Shown: positions 15,955-24,380 of the stretch, one piece after another
Numbering within the stretch: the stretch's first letter is position 1
Layout: every line of letters starts with the position of its first letter
Assembly: GCA_019057635.1 (NCBI GenBank)
Contig: DXJL01000190.1
Span: forward strand, 1-33,282
Length of the DNA: 33,282 nt
Direction of reading: 5' to 3'
From: Candidatus Heimdallarchaeota archaeon
Lineage (GTDB): Archaea; Asgardarchaeota; Heimdallarchaeia; Hodarchaeales; Hodarchaeaceae
Made by a program: the position numbers and the translations under genes
The notes under the pieces: generated by a model
What the model was told of the DNA's origin: nothing
Databases searched by the model: none
What the model saw: the letters and a program-made list of their open reading frames with translations, nothing else

Positions 15955-16674
15955 CTATAGAAATTGATCATATTCATTCGGAAGATAGGATCGACTAATC
16001 CTCCCCTTCTCTAAATAATAAACACGACTACATAACTGGGCGATTGCGTTAAAATCATGGGAACAAATGATAACTGTTTTATTAGGAGGATGATCTTTAA
16101 TTATCGTATGTAACATTTTCCTATTCTCTACATCCAATCCACTAAAGGGTTCATCAAGTAATAGCACTTTCGGAAGAGTAGGATATGAAACACGAAGAAT
16201 TTCTAGTTTCTTTGCCATTCCTGTTGAATATTCTCTTACTGGTCGATCTATATACAGTTTAAGATTGAACTGTTTAACAATTTCTTTAACAGTCTGTTTG
16301 GGATTACTAATCCTTTTATTCATTTTGAAATAGTATTCCAAGTTCTCTCTCCCAGTGAGATCATCAAACAAGAACGCTTGGCTTAATAAAACTTCCATAT
16401 CCTTCTTTAGAACAGCTTTGCGATCTTTAACATCTACTCCGCTGAATTCCATTTTCCCCGAGGATGGTGATACAAGCAAAGCAATAATTTTGAGTAATGT
16501 ACTCTTTCCAGCACCATTATTTCCAATTAGACCGATTGTTTCTCCCATTTTAATAGCTAAGCTTATATTTTTAAGCGCGGCTGTAAATCCATAAGTTTTG
16601 CTTATTTTTGATAAGTTCACAACAGTATTGTCAGCTTGTTGGTTTGTTACCATTTCCAGTTCCTTTGGGTCCAA
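15955..16674 (-). CDS. ccmA: CcmA-like ABC transporter ATPase
   Basis: This 239-residue ABC ATPase has Walker A GNNGAGKST at 51-59, a signature region YSTGMAKK at 149-156, Walker B LLLDEP at 171-176 and the H-loop histidine H206. The signature reads STGM rather than LSGGQ, as is common in CcmA and related exporters. It powers the permease encoded by the next gene. It sits between ccmD and ccmB in one operon. A second ATG at codon 8 could also be the start. The ABC class is certain; the CcmA name rests mainly on its neighbours. Confidence 0.88.
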   Translation of the reverse strand: MDPKELEMVTNQQADNTVVNLSKISKTYGFTAALKNISLAIKMGETIGLIGNNGAGKSTLLKIIALLVSPSSGKMEFSGVDVKDRKAVLKKDMEVLLSQAFLFDDLTGRENLEYYFKMNKRISNPKQTVKEIVKQFNLKLYIDRPVREYSTGMAKKLEILRVSYPTLPKVLLLDEPFSGLDVENRKMLHTIIKDHPPNKTVIICSHDFNAIAQLCSRVYYLEKGRISRSYLPNEYDQFL

Positions 16675-16719
16675 TATCCATGAAAAATGTGAAGATCTGA
16701 TTCAGAAGGAGAGAATTAT

Positions 16720-16875
16720 TCACTCTTCTTTTAGACTTTCAAGCTCCATTTCTAATTTCTTTACTCGATTGTTGGTATAATAAAGGTAAACGAAAATTAT
16801 CAACCAAACTGTTATCGAAATGAAAAACATCAAACTTAACTCTGATCCTAATAGTTCATCAAAAATATCTGCCAT
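16720..16875 (-). CDS. ccmD: CcmD-like small membrane protein
   Basis: This 51-residue gene is easy to miss because of its size. The protein has an acidic start (MADIFDELLG), one membrane segment (about 14-33, LMFFISITVWLIIFVYLYY) and a charged helical tail (NRVKKLEMELESLKEE). This is the layout of CcmD, which helps CcmABC release haem-loaded CcmE. A very good GGAGG ribosome binding site lies 7 bases before the ATG. It is placed between ccmC and ccmA, where ccmD is often found. CcmD proteins share little sequence, so the call depends on size, topology and position. Confidence 0.82.
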   Translation of the reverse strand: MADIFDELLGSELSLMFFISITVWLIIFVYLYYTNNRVKKLEMELESLKEE

Positions 16876-16907
16876 TGTGATTCCTCCGATTAATCAATTG
16901 ATTATAA

Positions 16908-17609
16908 TTAAGCTTCCTCCATTTTTATCCTTCTGATCCTTTTTAATTCGAAATCGATTGTATTTATTCGATATGCCTGGTAAATCAGATACAATGCAAA
17001 TCCCCCAATAAAGACGAAATTTATCATTAAAAACATTCCAGCTCCCGTGCTATACGAAGTTTCTTGAGGGTTTGGGTGTATTATTCCAACTATGAAATAG
17101 GAAAGGGGAACAGAGGAAAATGCAAGTATTCCAAAAATTGCAGATATTGTTGCCCTCCTTTCATGATTATCCACTTCCAACATGTCACGAAAGATAAGTA
17201 ACCCAACGTAAACAAGCCACATAACAAGTGTTATGGTTTCACGAGGATTCCAATCCCAAAAAGCTCCCCATTCTACTTTTGCCCATATCATTCCTATTAT
17301 TATTGTAATTCCTCCCAGAACTACTCCCACTTGAGCGCTTGATAATAAAATAAGGTCAAGCTTCTGATCTTTTCTCCAGATTAAATAAAGAATTCCACAG
17401 ACAAGTGTAATTCCAAAGCATACATAGGTCGAAAAAGCAAAAGGAACCATCAAAAATATAGGATGACCACTTACTGTAAAACCTTGAAAGGGTTTAATTA
17501 AGATGAACACGATATAGTAATTAATAATCATAAAGCCAGTGAGAAGCATCAAAATAATCCATTTTTCGTATTTTCGTATGTTTTCGGGCAACAAGAACAT
17601 GTCTTCCAT
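16908..17609 (-). CDS. ccmC: CcmC-like haem-handling protein
   Basis: This 233-residue protein has about six membrane segments and the tryptophan-rich WWD-type motif WGAFWDWNPRET at 114-125, which binds haem at the outer face of the membrane in CcmC and CcmF. Histidines H49 (SGHP) and H178 (IIHP) sit where the haem iron ligands of CcmC are expected. CcmC attaches haem to CcmE in System I. It is the first gene of the operon. A TATA-like element lies close to the start, so the leader is very short. The size excludes CcmF, which is much longer. Confidence 0.92.
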   Translation of the reverse strand: MEDMFLLPENIRKYEKWIILMLLTGFMIINYYIVFILIKPFQGFTVSGHPIFLMVPFAFSTYVCFGITLVCGILYLIWRKDQKLDLILLSSAQVGVVLGGITIIIGMIWAKVEWGAFWDWNPRETITLVMWLVYVGLLIFRDMLEVDNHERRATISAIFGILAFSSVPLSYFIVGIIHPNPQETSYSTGAGMFLMINFVFIGGFALYLIYQAYRINTIDFELKRIRRIKMEEA

Positions 17610-18030
17610 TTATATTAATTCTGACACAATATTTGGTTTTTAAATCCACAAAAGATCTATTTCTTCGAGTTCAAAGAATCCTACTAGTACTTTTGTAAAT
17701 CTTTCTTGTTAGATACCTCAATCAATAATTTAGCATTTCACAATTGTAAACATTGTAGATAGAGAGAATTATAACTAAAATCGGAATAAAGTTCATTCCA
17801 TCGAAGAAAAGTATACCTTACAACCCTGTTACCTAATAGTAACCTTCTCATATAATTCTCCTCAAGTTTACAATACATTAATTTTATGTATATGAAATAG
17901 ATTAAAAACTTAAAAACCATTATTAGTTATTATATCATAGTAGACATAATTGGTGTTTTTTTTTATCAATCAGTGTCTATTAATTTACGCGTTTATATTA
18001 TTTCAAATAAAAATAAAGGATCACTTAAAT
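17610..18030. promoter_or_regulatory. Divergent promoter region between ccmC and the SufR-like gene
   Basis: No convincing gene is seen in these 421 bases. A TATA-like element for ccmC reads TTTAAAAA on the minus strand at 17637-17644, about 27 bases before the expected start. On the plus strand TTTATATT at 17992-17999 lies 31 bases before the TTG at 18031 and fits a promoter for the regulator. An open frame from an ATG at 17950 covers this TATA element, so it is unlikely to be the true start of the regulator. Confidence 0.45.
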
Positions 18031-18714
18031 TTGGAAACAGAATCAACTGTCTCTTCAAAAGATAAGATATTGCAGTATTTATTACTCAGTGGGTCTACGA
18101 GCGATGAATCTTGTACTGTAAAGGAAATTGCTGATCATCTCGATATCAGTATTAATGCCACTCGTCAGTATCTGATAGTAATGGAAAAAGAAGGCTTGGT
18201 TATACGTACAACCCAGAAGAGTACAACAGGACGACCTGCAATTCTTTATTCATTACATCCAGACGCAATCGAGGAATTTCCTAAACAATACAGGGATTTT
18301 TCAATTAAATTACTTGCAGAAGTCCAAGATAAAATTGGTAATGAAGCAACAATAGAACTTCTTAGAGAAGTAGGTAAACAAATTGCTGAAGAAATAATAC
18401 CGTATGTTAGAGAAAACATTGAACCAGGGGGATCTTATGGTTCTTTGAGGGATAGATTACATAGCGTAGTCAAAGTGTATCATAATTATGGCAAATTCCC
18501 TGAATTATTAGAGGATGACATCTCTTTTGCCCTAAAAAATTATAATTGTCTAATATTTGGAGTAGCAAAAGAAAATGCTTTAGCCTGTCAAGTAGATGAA
18601 ACAATCGTAAGTGAATTGATTGGAGCTCCCGCTTCTAAGGAAAAATGCATACGCAACGGCGACGAATGCTGCTTATATCGAATTAAAAAAGATAATTTTA
18701 AAGGTAATGACTAA
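18031..18714 (+). CDS. SufR-like iron-sulfur transcriptional regulator
   Basis: The N-terminal third is a winged helix-turn-helix of the ArsR/DeoR type (TVKEIADHLDISINATRQYL, then a wing with TTGRPAILYSL). The C-terminal part ends with cysteines spaced as in SufR and COG2345 regulators: NYNCLIFG, ALACQ, EKCIRNGDECC. These probably hold an iron-sulfur cluster, making the protein a sensor of cluster supply, redox state or oxygen. The length from TTG is 227 residues. The frame is open from an ATG at 17950, but a TATA box at 17992-17999 lies inside that stretch, and its first 27 residues look like translated leader. The gene sits between the Ccm operon and the DOMON/cytochrome b genes and could control either. 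Confidence 0.84.
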   Translation: METESTVSSKDKILQYLLLSGSTSDESCTVKEIADHLDISINATRQYLIVMEKEGLVIRTTQKSTTGRPAILYSLHPDAIEEFPKQYRDFSIKLLAEVQDKIGNEATIELLREVGKQIAEEIIPYVRENIEPGGSYGSLRDRLHSVVKVYHNYGKFPELLEDDISFALKNYNCLIFGVAKENALACQVDETIVSELIGAPASKEKCIRNGDECCLYRIKKDNFKGND

Positions 18715-19240
18715 TTAAAGCTATTACCTACATCTTTTGTGTACGATGAGGTCATAGAATAGACTAGATCTCCCAAAATACTATTTTTCATCTATATACA
18801 GAGAATGTGTAAACGACTAATCATACTTCCAACTTCTCCGCTACTTTCTATCTCTTTGTTTGGTTCGTGTTGTAACTGAACTATTAGAGTTCAGTCTAGT
18901 TTGATTCATCAACATTTCTGATGTGCATTTTGTATATTTTGTAACTTTTTGATGATAAAATATAGATATATTTTTTAATAGTAATAATTGTTTGTATTAT
19001 TGTATTCATTAACACATGAGCGTCTTTATCGGCGGTAATACAGGGAACTTTCTACTTTAATAATAATCTAACCTTAGGTTGAATTATAGTATACTGAAAA
19101 TATCACTTTGGTCAAAATGGGATCGCTTTGAGAATACCAAATCGAACGGAAACAAAAAGACGCCATTTAGAAGGAATATATGATTCTCTCGTTTTGTAGA
19201 GTTGAAGAAAAAGGAATAATACGAGAAGAGTGTCAAATAA
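18715..19240. promoter_or_regulatory. 526-bp intergenic region upstream of the DOMON gene
   Basis: No gene or RNA was recognised. The region holds the 21-bp inverted repeat at 18875-18895 and a TATA-like GAATATATG near 19173-19181, about 60 bases before the ATG at 19241. Its length is unusual in this compact window, which suggests regulatory content or a small RNA that cannot be recognised by eye. Confidence 0.35.
18875..18895. repeat. Perfect inverted repeat ACTGAACT-N5-AGTTCAGT
   Basis: The 8-base arms are exact reverse complements around ATTAG. It lies 160 bases after the SufR-like gene and 345 bases before the DOMON gene. No T-run follows, so an operator is more likely than a terminator. 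The core TGAAC/GTTCA recurs at 14587-14600. Confidence 0.55.
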
Positions 19241-20149
19241 ATGAAATTTACTAAGACTAAAGTTATTATACTTATATTTACCGTATTTTTATCAGCAGGT
19301 TTTATTGGTACAAGTGCCCTGGGAGGAACGAATTCAGTTACTCAATCAGCAACTGGATTTATTGCCCCGAAAGTTTTGACAAACGTTAGCCTAAATGATG
19401 GTTTAATATCTGAATTTTGGGTAAACATTACCTCTTATCAAAATATTTCAGAATATGGAGAAGGAGGGTTCGTCAAATTTGCAAATAATGCAACTCATTT
19501 ATACTCCCTACTCGTCTTTCCAAAAGACAGTGATTGGGTATCGGTAGAATTTGAACCAGAACCTGAAGCGTGTATGACGAACTTAAATGATGGATGGAGT
19601 TTTTATACAAGTGAATCACCTGATTCCGTTGATGCTAAAGATGTAAAATTTGTTGGGGCCCGTAAACCTGAAAATGATATACAAAAAAATCTTGCTACTG
19701 AGAATATCTTTGTTGGAAATCTAGCTTATGTTGAGTTAGTTCGTCCATTCGATACTGGAGATACCGACGGATTTGATATCACCTTCTCAAATGGAAGCCT
19801 TAACATGTTACAATTTGCATCTAAGGCTGATCACTTTGGAGCTCATACTGATTATTATCTAATCGTTACTGTTATTGATCCAGTTATAGGAGAAGTACCT
19901 GATGAGGAAGATTCTGTTATCGATGATATCCTGTCGTCATCACTACCTACTGGTGTTAATCTTGGCCAAATAAAATTCCTCTTATTAGGAGTAACTCCTG
20001 CAGGTGTATTTGTCTTCATTATATTGCATGCTATCCGTCGTGTTTTCACGAGTCCCATTCAACATGGTTATGAAAGAGTGGTGAGCAGTTCCCATAAACC
20101 ACCAACCTTCATGGAACGCTGGCGAGAAACTTTTACTTCGGAAGATTGA
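19241..20149 (+). CDS. DOMON/ethylbenzene-dehydrogenase-like haem-binding membrane protein
   Basis: The 302 residues comprise a signal segment (about 7-27), an extracellular domain, one membrane segment near 244-262 (KFLLLGVTPAGVFVFIILH) and a basic cytoplasmic tail. The outer domain has patterns like the haem-binding subunit of ethylbenzene dehydrogenase and DOMON proteins: YSLLVFPKDSDWVSVEF, LAYVELVRPFDTGD, and a histidine in DHFGAH with a methionine in EACMTN as possible haem ligands. The next gene encodes a cytochrome b, so the pair could move electrons across the membrane, like archaeal cytochrome b558/566. The haem role is inferred. There is no CxxCH motif, so any haem is not of ordinary c type. 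Confidence 0.65.
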   Translation: MKFTKTKVIILIFTVFLSAGFIGTSALGGTNSVTQSATGFIAPKVLTNVSLNDGLISEFWVNITSYQNISEYGEGGFVKFANNATHLYSLLVFPKDSDWVSVEFEPEPEACMTNLNDGWSFYTSESPDSVDAKDVKFVGARKPENDIQKNLATENIFVGNLAYVELVRPFDTGDTDGFDITFSNGSLNMLQFASKADHFGAHTDYYLIVTVIDPVIGEVPDEEDSVIDDILSSSLPTGVNLGQIKFLLLGVTPAGVFVFIILHAIRRVFTSPIQHGYERVVSSSHKPPTFMERWRETFTSED

Positions 20150-20217
20150 TATCAAGCAAAAGATAAAATTCTCTTATGTTAAATCACATAATTATCTACT
20201 TTTAGGTGATACAGCGT

Positions 20218-20940
20218 ATGTCTAAGACAGAAACATCAAAAACAGAGAAGAAAACAAAGATTCCAGAAAATCTTTTAGTTGTTGAAAGGTATAAACGTTC
20301 CCAGCGAATTCATCATTGGATTCATGTTATCCTTATGGTCTTCTTCCTTTTTACAGGTTTCGAGCTATTTATTAAGATGTATTTTGTGGGTGATTATTAC
20401 ACTACTAGAACACTACATCTTATCTTTAGTGCATTTATAGGATTTTTGGATCTAATAATATTCCCTGTAATCGTTATCAAATTCAAGAAGTATGGTGAAA
20501 TTATTCCTACCCCAAGAGACTTTCTCGATATGTTCATCATTTTTCTCTGTGCAATCAGGATTCTCCCTGACTCAAAATATCCCCATTATGACTATTATAA
20601 TGTTGATGAGAAGAAGTATGTTATGAAATACCATCCTGCTCAAAAAGTTCTTTCCTTGACCAACCTCCTTGCGATATTTGCAATGGGTGTTACAGGAGTG
20701 GTACTTTCAGAGCAGATAAATCCTGGATATGTTCCGAGTATTATTGTTGACATTTTTAATCTAATCTTACTACCCTTGGATTGGTTTGCCATTGATATTC
20801 GTTTAGTCCATTTCTTTGTATTTTTATACTTCCTTATGACCACAATGGTTCACTTCTACTTCGCGATCATTCCACAAAATCGTGAACGACTACGGGGAAT
20901 GGTCACAGGGAAAGAAAAGATTCCACTTAAGGAAAAATGA
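20218..20940 (+). CDS. Cytochrome b561/hydrogenase-cytochrome-b-like membrane protein
   Basis: This 240-residue protein has four or five membrane segments with paired histidines that could bind two b haems: RIHHWIH at the first helix, RTLHLI at the second, YHPAQK before the third, and RLVHFF and VHFYF in the last. The HPAQK motif and the layout match the b561 domain family that includes formate dehydrogenase gamma and the cytochrome b of membrane hydrogenases. It probably exchanges electrons with quinone on behalf of the DOMON protein encoded just before. A GTG at 20206 opens the frame but lies in the TTAGGTGAT ribosome binding site, so the ATG at 20218, 7 bases further on, is the likely start. 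Confidence 0.85.
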   Translation: MSKTETSKTEKKTKIPENLLVVERYKRSQRIHHWIHVILMVFFLFTGFELFIKMYFVGDYYTTRTLHLIFSAFIGFLDLIIFPVIVIKFKKYGEIIPTPRDFLDMFIIFLCAIRILPDSKYPHYDYYNVDEKKYVMKYHPAQKVLSLTNLLAIFAMGVTGVVLSEQINPGYVPSIIVDIFNLILLPLDWFAIDIRLVHFFVFLYFLMTTMVHFYFAIIPQNRERLRGMVTGKEKIPLKEK

Positions 20941-21107
20941 TACTTATCATCATTTTCTTTCCTCTCTTTTCCAATCTAATGAATTATTGATGTAATCACA
21001 TTCAATTTGTAAACTTTACACTGATTTATATGTAAAAAATGTTAAATAATTGTAAAAAACCCGTAGTCTTTTTATAGCACCCTTTTCCAATTATTAAATG
21101 ATTAATT

Positions 21108-21773
21108 GTGTTTAACAGGGAAAATCCTTCTATTATTAATAATCAAAACGTCAGTTTTCTATTTTCTTTCCTTTTTGCAGTCACCTTACCACTTCTTCAA
21201 TTGAGCTCATCCTTATTTTCTATTGCTTTCAATATCCTTTTTTTCCCCTTCACATTGATCCACGAGTTAGGCCACTATATAATCGCTGTTCTTTTCTTTC
21301 CCAAACAAAATCCCCAAATACACTTTCATACCTTTAAGGAAGGTTTGACATGTGGATGTGTGACAATTGGGGCGATTGAAAATAGTTGGGGATCAATACT
21401 TTTATTAGTATCGGGATCATTTGCCGTGATACTGACTATAATCTTAAGTACCCTAATTATAAGGAGAACAAGTAAAACTACAACTCTCTATGTTCAAAAA
21501 TATTTTCTCTTTGGATTATTATTTGATCTTCCGAATCTCTTCCCTACCTATCCTACAGAAGGTATCGTTACGGATGGTTTTAGGATGTGGCTTGTTCTTC
21601 ATGATATAATAAATCTCCCTTACCCAACTTATCAGTTTTCTTTATTATTTACTGCAATTGCTACAGTTATTACATTCTACTCCATTTTTTACCTTGGATG
21701 CTTTTTATATCATATCTTTGCCATTCCTGTGGTAAAATTGCATAGACCCACAGAAAATCCGACAGTAGTATAA
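21108..21773 (+). CDS. Membrane metalloprotease, M50 (site-2 protease)-like
   Basis: The 221 residues form about five membrane segments. The zinc motif H52-E-x-x-H56 (HELGHY) lies inside the second hydrophobic segment. A later NLFPTYPTEGIVTDG stretch (N143, P146, D156-G157) fits the site-2 protease NxxP...DG motif and would supply the third zinc ligand. Such proteases cut proteins within the membrane, often to release regulators. The start is GTG at 21108; a TATA element (TTTTTATA, near 21068-21075) suggests a nearly leaderless transcript. No target is apparent among the neighbours. Confidence 0.78.
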   Translation: MFNRENPSIINNQNVSFLFSFLFAVTLPLLQLSSSLFSIAFNILFFPFTLIHELGHYIIAVLFFPKQNPQIHFHTFKEGLTCGCVTIGAIENSWGSILLLVSGSFAVILTIILSTLIIRRTSKTTTLYVQKYFLFGLLFDLPNLFPTYPTEGIVTDGFRMWLVLHDIINLPYPTYQFSLLFTAIATVITFYSIFYLGCFLYHIFAIPVVKLHRPTENPTVV

Positions 21774-21948
21774 ACTTCTATTCGTACACTCTTTTCGGAA
21801 AAAAAGATTTATGACTAAAAAGATTCATTCCCTAATCTGAGCAAACGTTTCAAATTCGTTTATATTCCCTAACAGAAACGCGTTTAATTTATTCGGGATA
21901 GTAGGATACTTGTGACTATTTCGAATTTAACTCCATAAATCGTGAAAT

Positions 21949-22428
21949 ATGATGCCTAAAGAAGACTATCTTATCTCAATTTTCCGAAAAGATGATTGTA
22001 AACGTCTTATCCGTTCCGAACTAAATGCTTTACCTGAATCTGCATCAATAAGGGAAGCAATCGATGCTTTAAGATCTCAATGGTCTAGTTATGTCTGTAT
22101 ACTAGATGAGGAAAAGAAATTACTGGGTATTATCACAGAGCGTGATATTCTTCGGTATATTGGTTCTGGAACTCTTGATGAGAAAGCCCTAGCAATATCT
22201 ATTATGAATACTGACTACCATACTATTGAGTGTCAAGAATCTATTGCACAAATTGCATTAACCCTACATAAAAATACGTTTATGCATTTACCAATTCTAG
22301 ATGAAGGCAATCTTATCGGGATCGTTTCTGCTCGTGATTTTATTCATTATTTGGTAGAGTACTTTGCAGAGAGTGTTCATACTCTAAAACCAGCTCAACC
22401 GACACAGGACCGGAGAGAAGGAGCATAA
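21949..22428 (+). CDS. CBS-domain protein (CBS pair)
   Basis: This 159-residue protein is made of two CBS motifs: SASIREAIDALRS to GIITERDILRYI, and ECQESIAQIALTL to GIVSARDFIHYL. CBS pairs bind adenine nucleotides such as AMP, ATP or SAM and act as energy sensors. It has no other domain, so it probably regulates a partner. It lies 50 bases before korA, and another CBS protein follows korB, so both may control the oxidoreductase. The start could be either of two adjacent ATG codons at 21949 and 21952. Confidence 0.88.
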   Translation: MMPKEDYLISIFRKDDCKRLIRSELNALPESASIREAIDALRSQWSSYVCILDEEKKLLGIITERDILRYIGSGTLDEKALAISIMNTDYHTIECQESIAQIALTLHKNTFMHLPILDEGNLIGIVSARDFIHYLVEYFAESVHTLKPAQPTQDRREGA

Positions 22429-22478
22429 CTGCTTTCTATGCTGATTCATGCTATGTAGATATTTAATGAGGTAAATTG

Positions 22479-24380
22479 ATGGAAGAAGTTCAAAAACTGA
22501 AGAAAGAAAACAAAAATCGTCCCTATAAGTCCAAACAAACATTAGAACGAGTGGTCATCCGTCTAGCTGGGGATAGCGGCGATGGAATGCAATTAGCTGG
22601 TTTAAAGTTTACTTCCGCTTCTGTTATGCTGGGAAATGATGTTTCTACCTTTCCTGATTATCCAGCAGAGATTCGAGCTCCTCAAGGGACTCTAGCAGGT
22701 GTGTCAGGATTCCAAATACACTTTTCTTCAACAGAAATTTATACTCCTGGTGATCGTCTTGACACATTAGTCGCAATGAATCCAGCTGCATTGAAGGTCA
22801 ATATTGGAGATCTAAAATCAAACGGAATCTTAATTTGTGATAAAGACTCATTTACACCAAGAACATTAGCCAAAGCTGGGTATACGTCAAATCCATTGGA
22901 AGATGATTCATTACAAAATTATCGTCTATTTTCAGTTAATATAACAAAATTTAACAAAGAAACAGTCAGTAAAATAGAGGGAATGACTGGAAAACAGATT
23001 AATTTGACACGAAACTTTTTCGCATTAGGTTTGATCTCTTGGTTATATGATAGACCGCTTGATACAACAATTAAATGGATTAAATCTAAATTTAAAAATC
23101 GTCCTAACATTGTAGAAGCCAACACTAATACTCTTAAAGCGGGATACTATTTTGGAGAAACCAATGAATTCTTAGCGATTCAGTATTCTGTACCCAAAGC
23201 AACTATGGAGCCAGGTCTGTATAGGTATATATCAGGAACACAAGCCTTAGCTCTAGGGCTAGCTACTGCCGCTCAACTAGCAAAGAAAGAATTATTCTTC
23301 GGAGCATATCCTATTACACCTGCAAGTGATATTTTACATGAATTAGTCCGATTAAGAGGATATGGTATCAAAACTTTTCAAGCCGAAGATGAAATTGCCG
23401 CAATTGGGTCAATTATTGGTGCTGCGTTTGGGGGAAGTATAGGTGTAACAGGTACATCAGGACCTGGATTGGCATTAATGAGTGAAGCCCTCGGACTAGC
23501 CGTAATAACAGAATTACCTATCGTATTAATAAATGTGCAGCGAGCAGGGCCTAGCACAGGTATGCCGACAAAACCAGAACAAAGCGACCTTTTACAAGTC
23601 CTATTCGGGAGGAATGGAGAATCACCTTTACCAGTATTAGCCCCTCAATCTCCAGGAGACTGTTTTGATCTTAGCATAGAAGCGGTTAGAATTGCTGTAA
23701 AATATATGACACCTGTAGTCCTTCTCTCAGATGCTTATCTAGCAAACAATATAGATCCTTGGAAAATTCCAAATTTAGACGATCAATCACCCATTGAGGT
23801 TTTCCATCTTACAAAATCACTTGAAAGCGGGAATGACCGCTTTACTCCTTATAGCAGAAATGAACATTTGTCAAGACCATATGTGCTACCTGGTACCAAA
23901 GGCTTAGAACACCGCATAGGAGGATTAGAAAAAGAGAAAATTACAGGAGATGTGAGTTATGATCCTCTTAACCACGAAGAAATGGTAAATCTGAGAGAAC
24001 AAAAAATCTCGGGAATCGTTAAAGAATTCCCTCTTCAAGAAGTATACGGACCGGCAGAAGGGGATGTACTGGTCTTATCTTGGGGATCAACTCACGGTGC
24101 TGCTCATACTGCCAGCGAAAATTTAAGAAATGAAGGTTTCTCTGTAGCAAATACGAATTTACGTTTTATTAACCCATTACCATCCAACCTCGGAGATATT
24201 CTAGGTTCTTTCAAGCGTATACTCATACCCGAAATGAATAAAGGACAGCTCCACTTAATTATACAGGCTCGGTACTCTGTCAGAGCAAAAAGCCTAACTA
24301 AAGTGCAAGGTAAACCTTTTCATGTTGACGAGATTGAAGCACTAATTAGAAAAATAATTGCAGGTATTAATCATGACTGA
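22479..24380 (+). CDS. korA: 2-oxoacid:ferredoxin oxidoreductase, fused gamma-alpha subunit
   Basis: About 633 residues. The N-terminal gamma domain (about 25-215) begins RLAGDSGDGMQLAG. The alpha domain follows from about 255, with the motif YPITPASDILHEL typical of the archaeal two-subunit enzymes and a transketolase-like C-terminal part. With KorB it decarboxylates a 2-oxoacid (2-oxoglutarate, pyruvate or a branched acid) to the acyl-CoA and reduces ferredoxin, or runs in reverse. The substrate cannot be fixed from the sequence. A GAGGT ribosome binding site lies 6 bases before the ATG at 22479; an in-frame TTG directly before it is not needed. It overlaps korB. Confidence 0.95.
   Translation: MEEVQKLKKENKNRPYKSKQTLERVVIRLAGDSGDGMQLAGLKFTSASVMLGNDVSTFPDYPAEIRAPQGTLAGVSGFQIHFSSTEIYTPGDRLDTLVAMNPAALKVNIGDLKSNGILICDKDSFTPRTLAKAGYTSNPLEDDSLQNYRLFSVNITKFNKETVSKIEGMTGKQINLTRNFFALGLISWLYDRPLDTTIKWIKSKFKNRPNIVEANTNTLKAGYYFGETNEFLAIQYSVPKATMEPGLYRYISGTQALALGLATAAQLAKKELFFGAYPITPASDILHELVRLRGYGIKTFQAEDEIAAIGSIIGAAFGGSIGVTGTSGPGLALMSEALGLAVITELPIVLINVQRAGPSTGMPTKPEQSDLLQVLFGRNGESPLPVLAPQSPGDCFDLSIEAVRIAVKYMTPVVLLSDAYLANNIDPWKIPNLDDQSPIEVFHLTKSLESGNDRFTPYSRNEHLSRPYVLPGTKGLEHRIGGLEKEKITGDVSYDPLNHEEMVNLREQKISGIVKEFPLQEVYGPAEGDVLVLSWGSTHGAAHTASENLRNEGFSVANTNLRFINPLPSNLGDILGSFKRILIPEMNKGQLHLIIQARYSVRAKSLTKVQGKPFHVDEIEALIRKIIAGINHD

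Noticed and set aside
17738..17920. Minus-strand open frame of 60 codons between ccmC and the regulator
   Set aside because: No domain or plausible ribosome binding site, and the sequence reads like translated AT-rich spacer.
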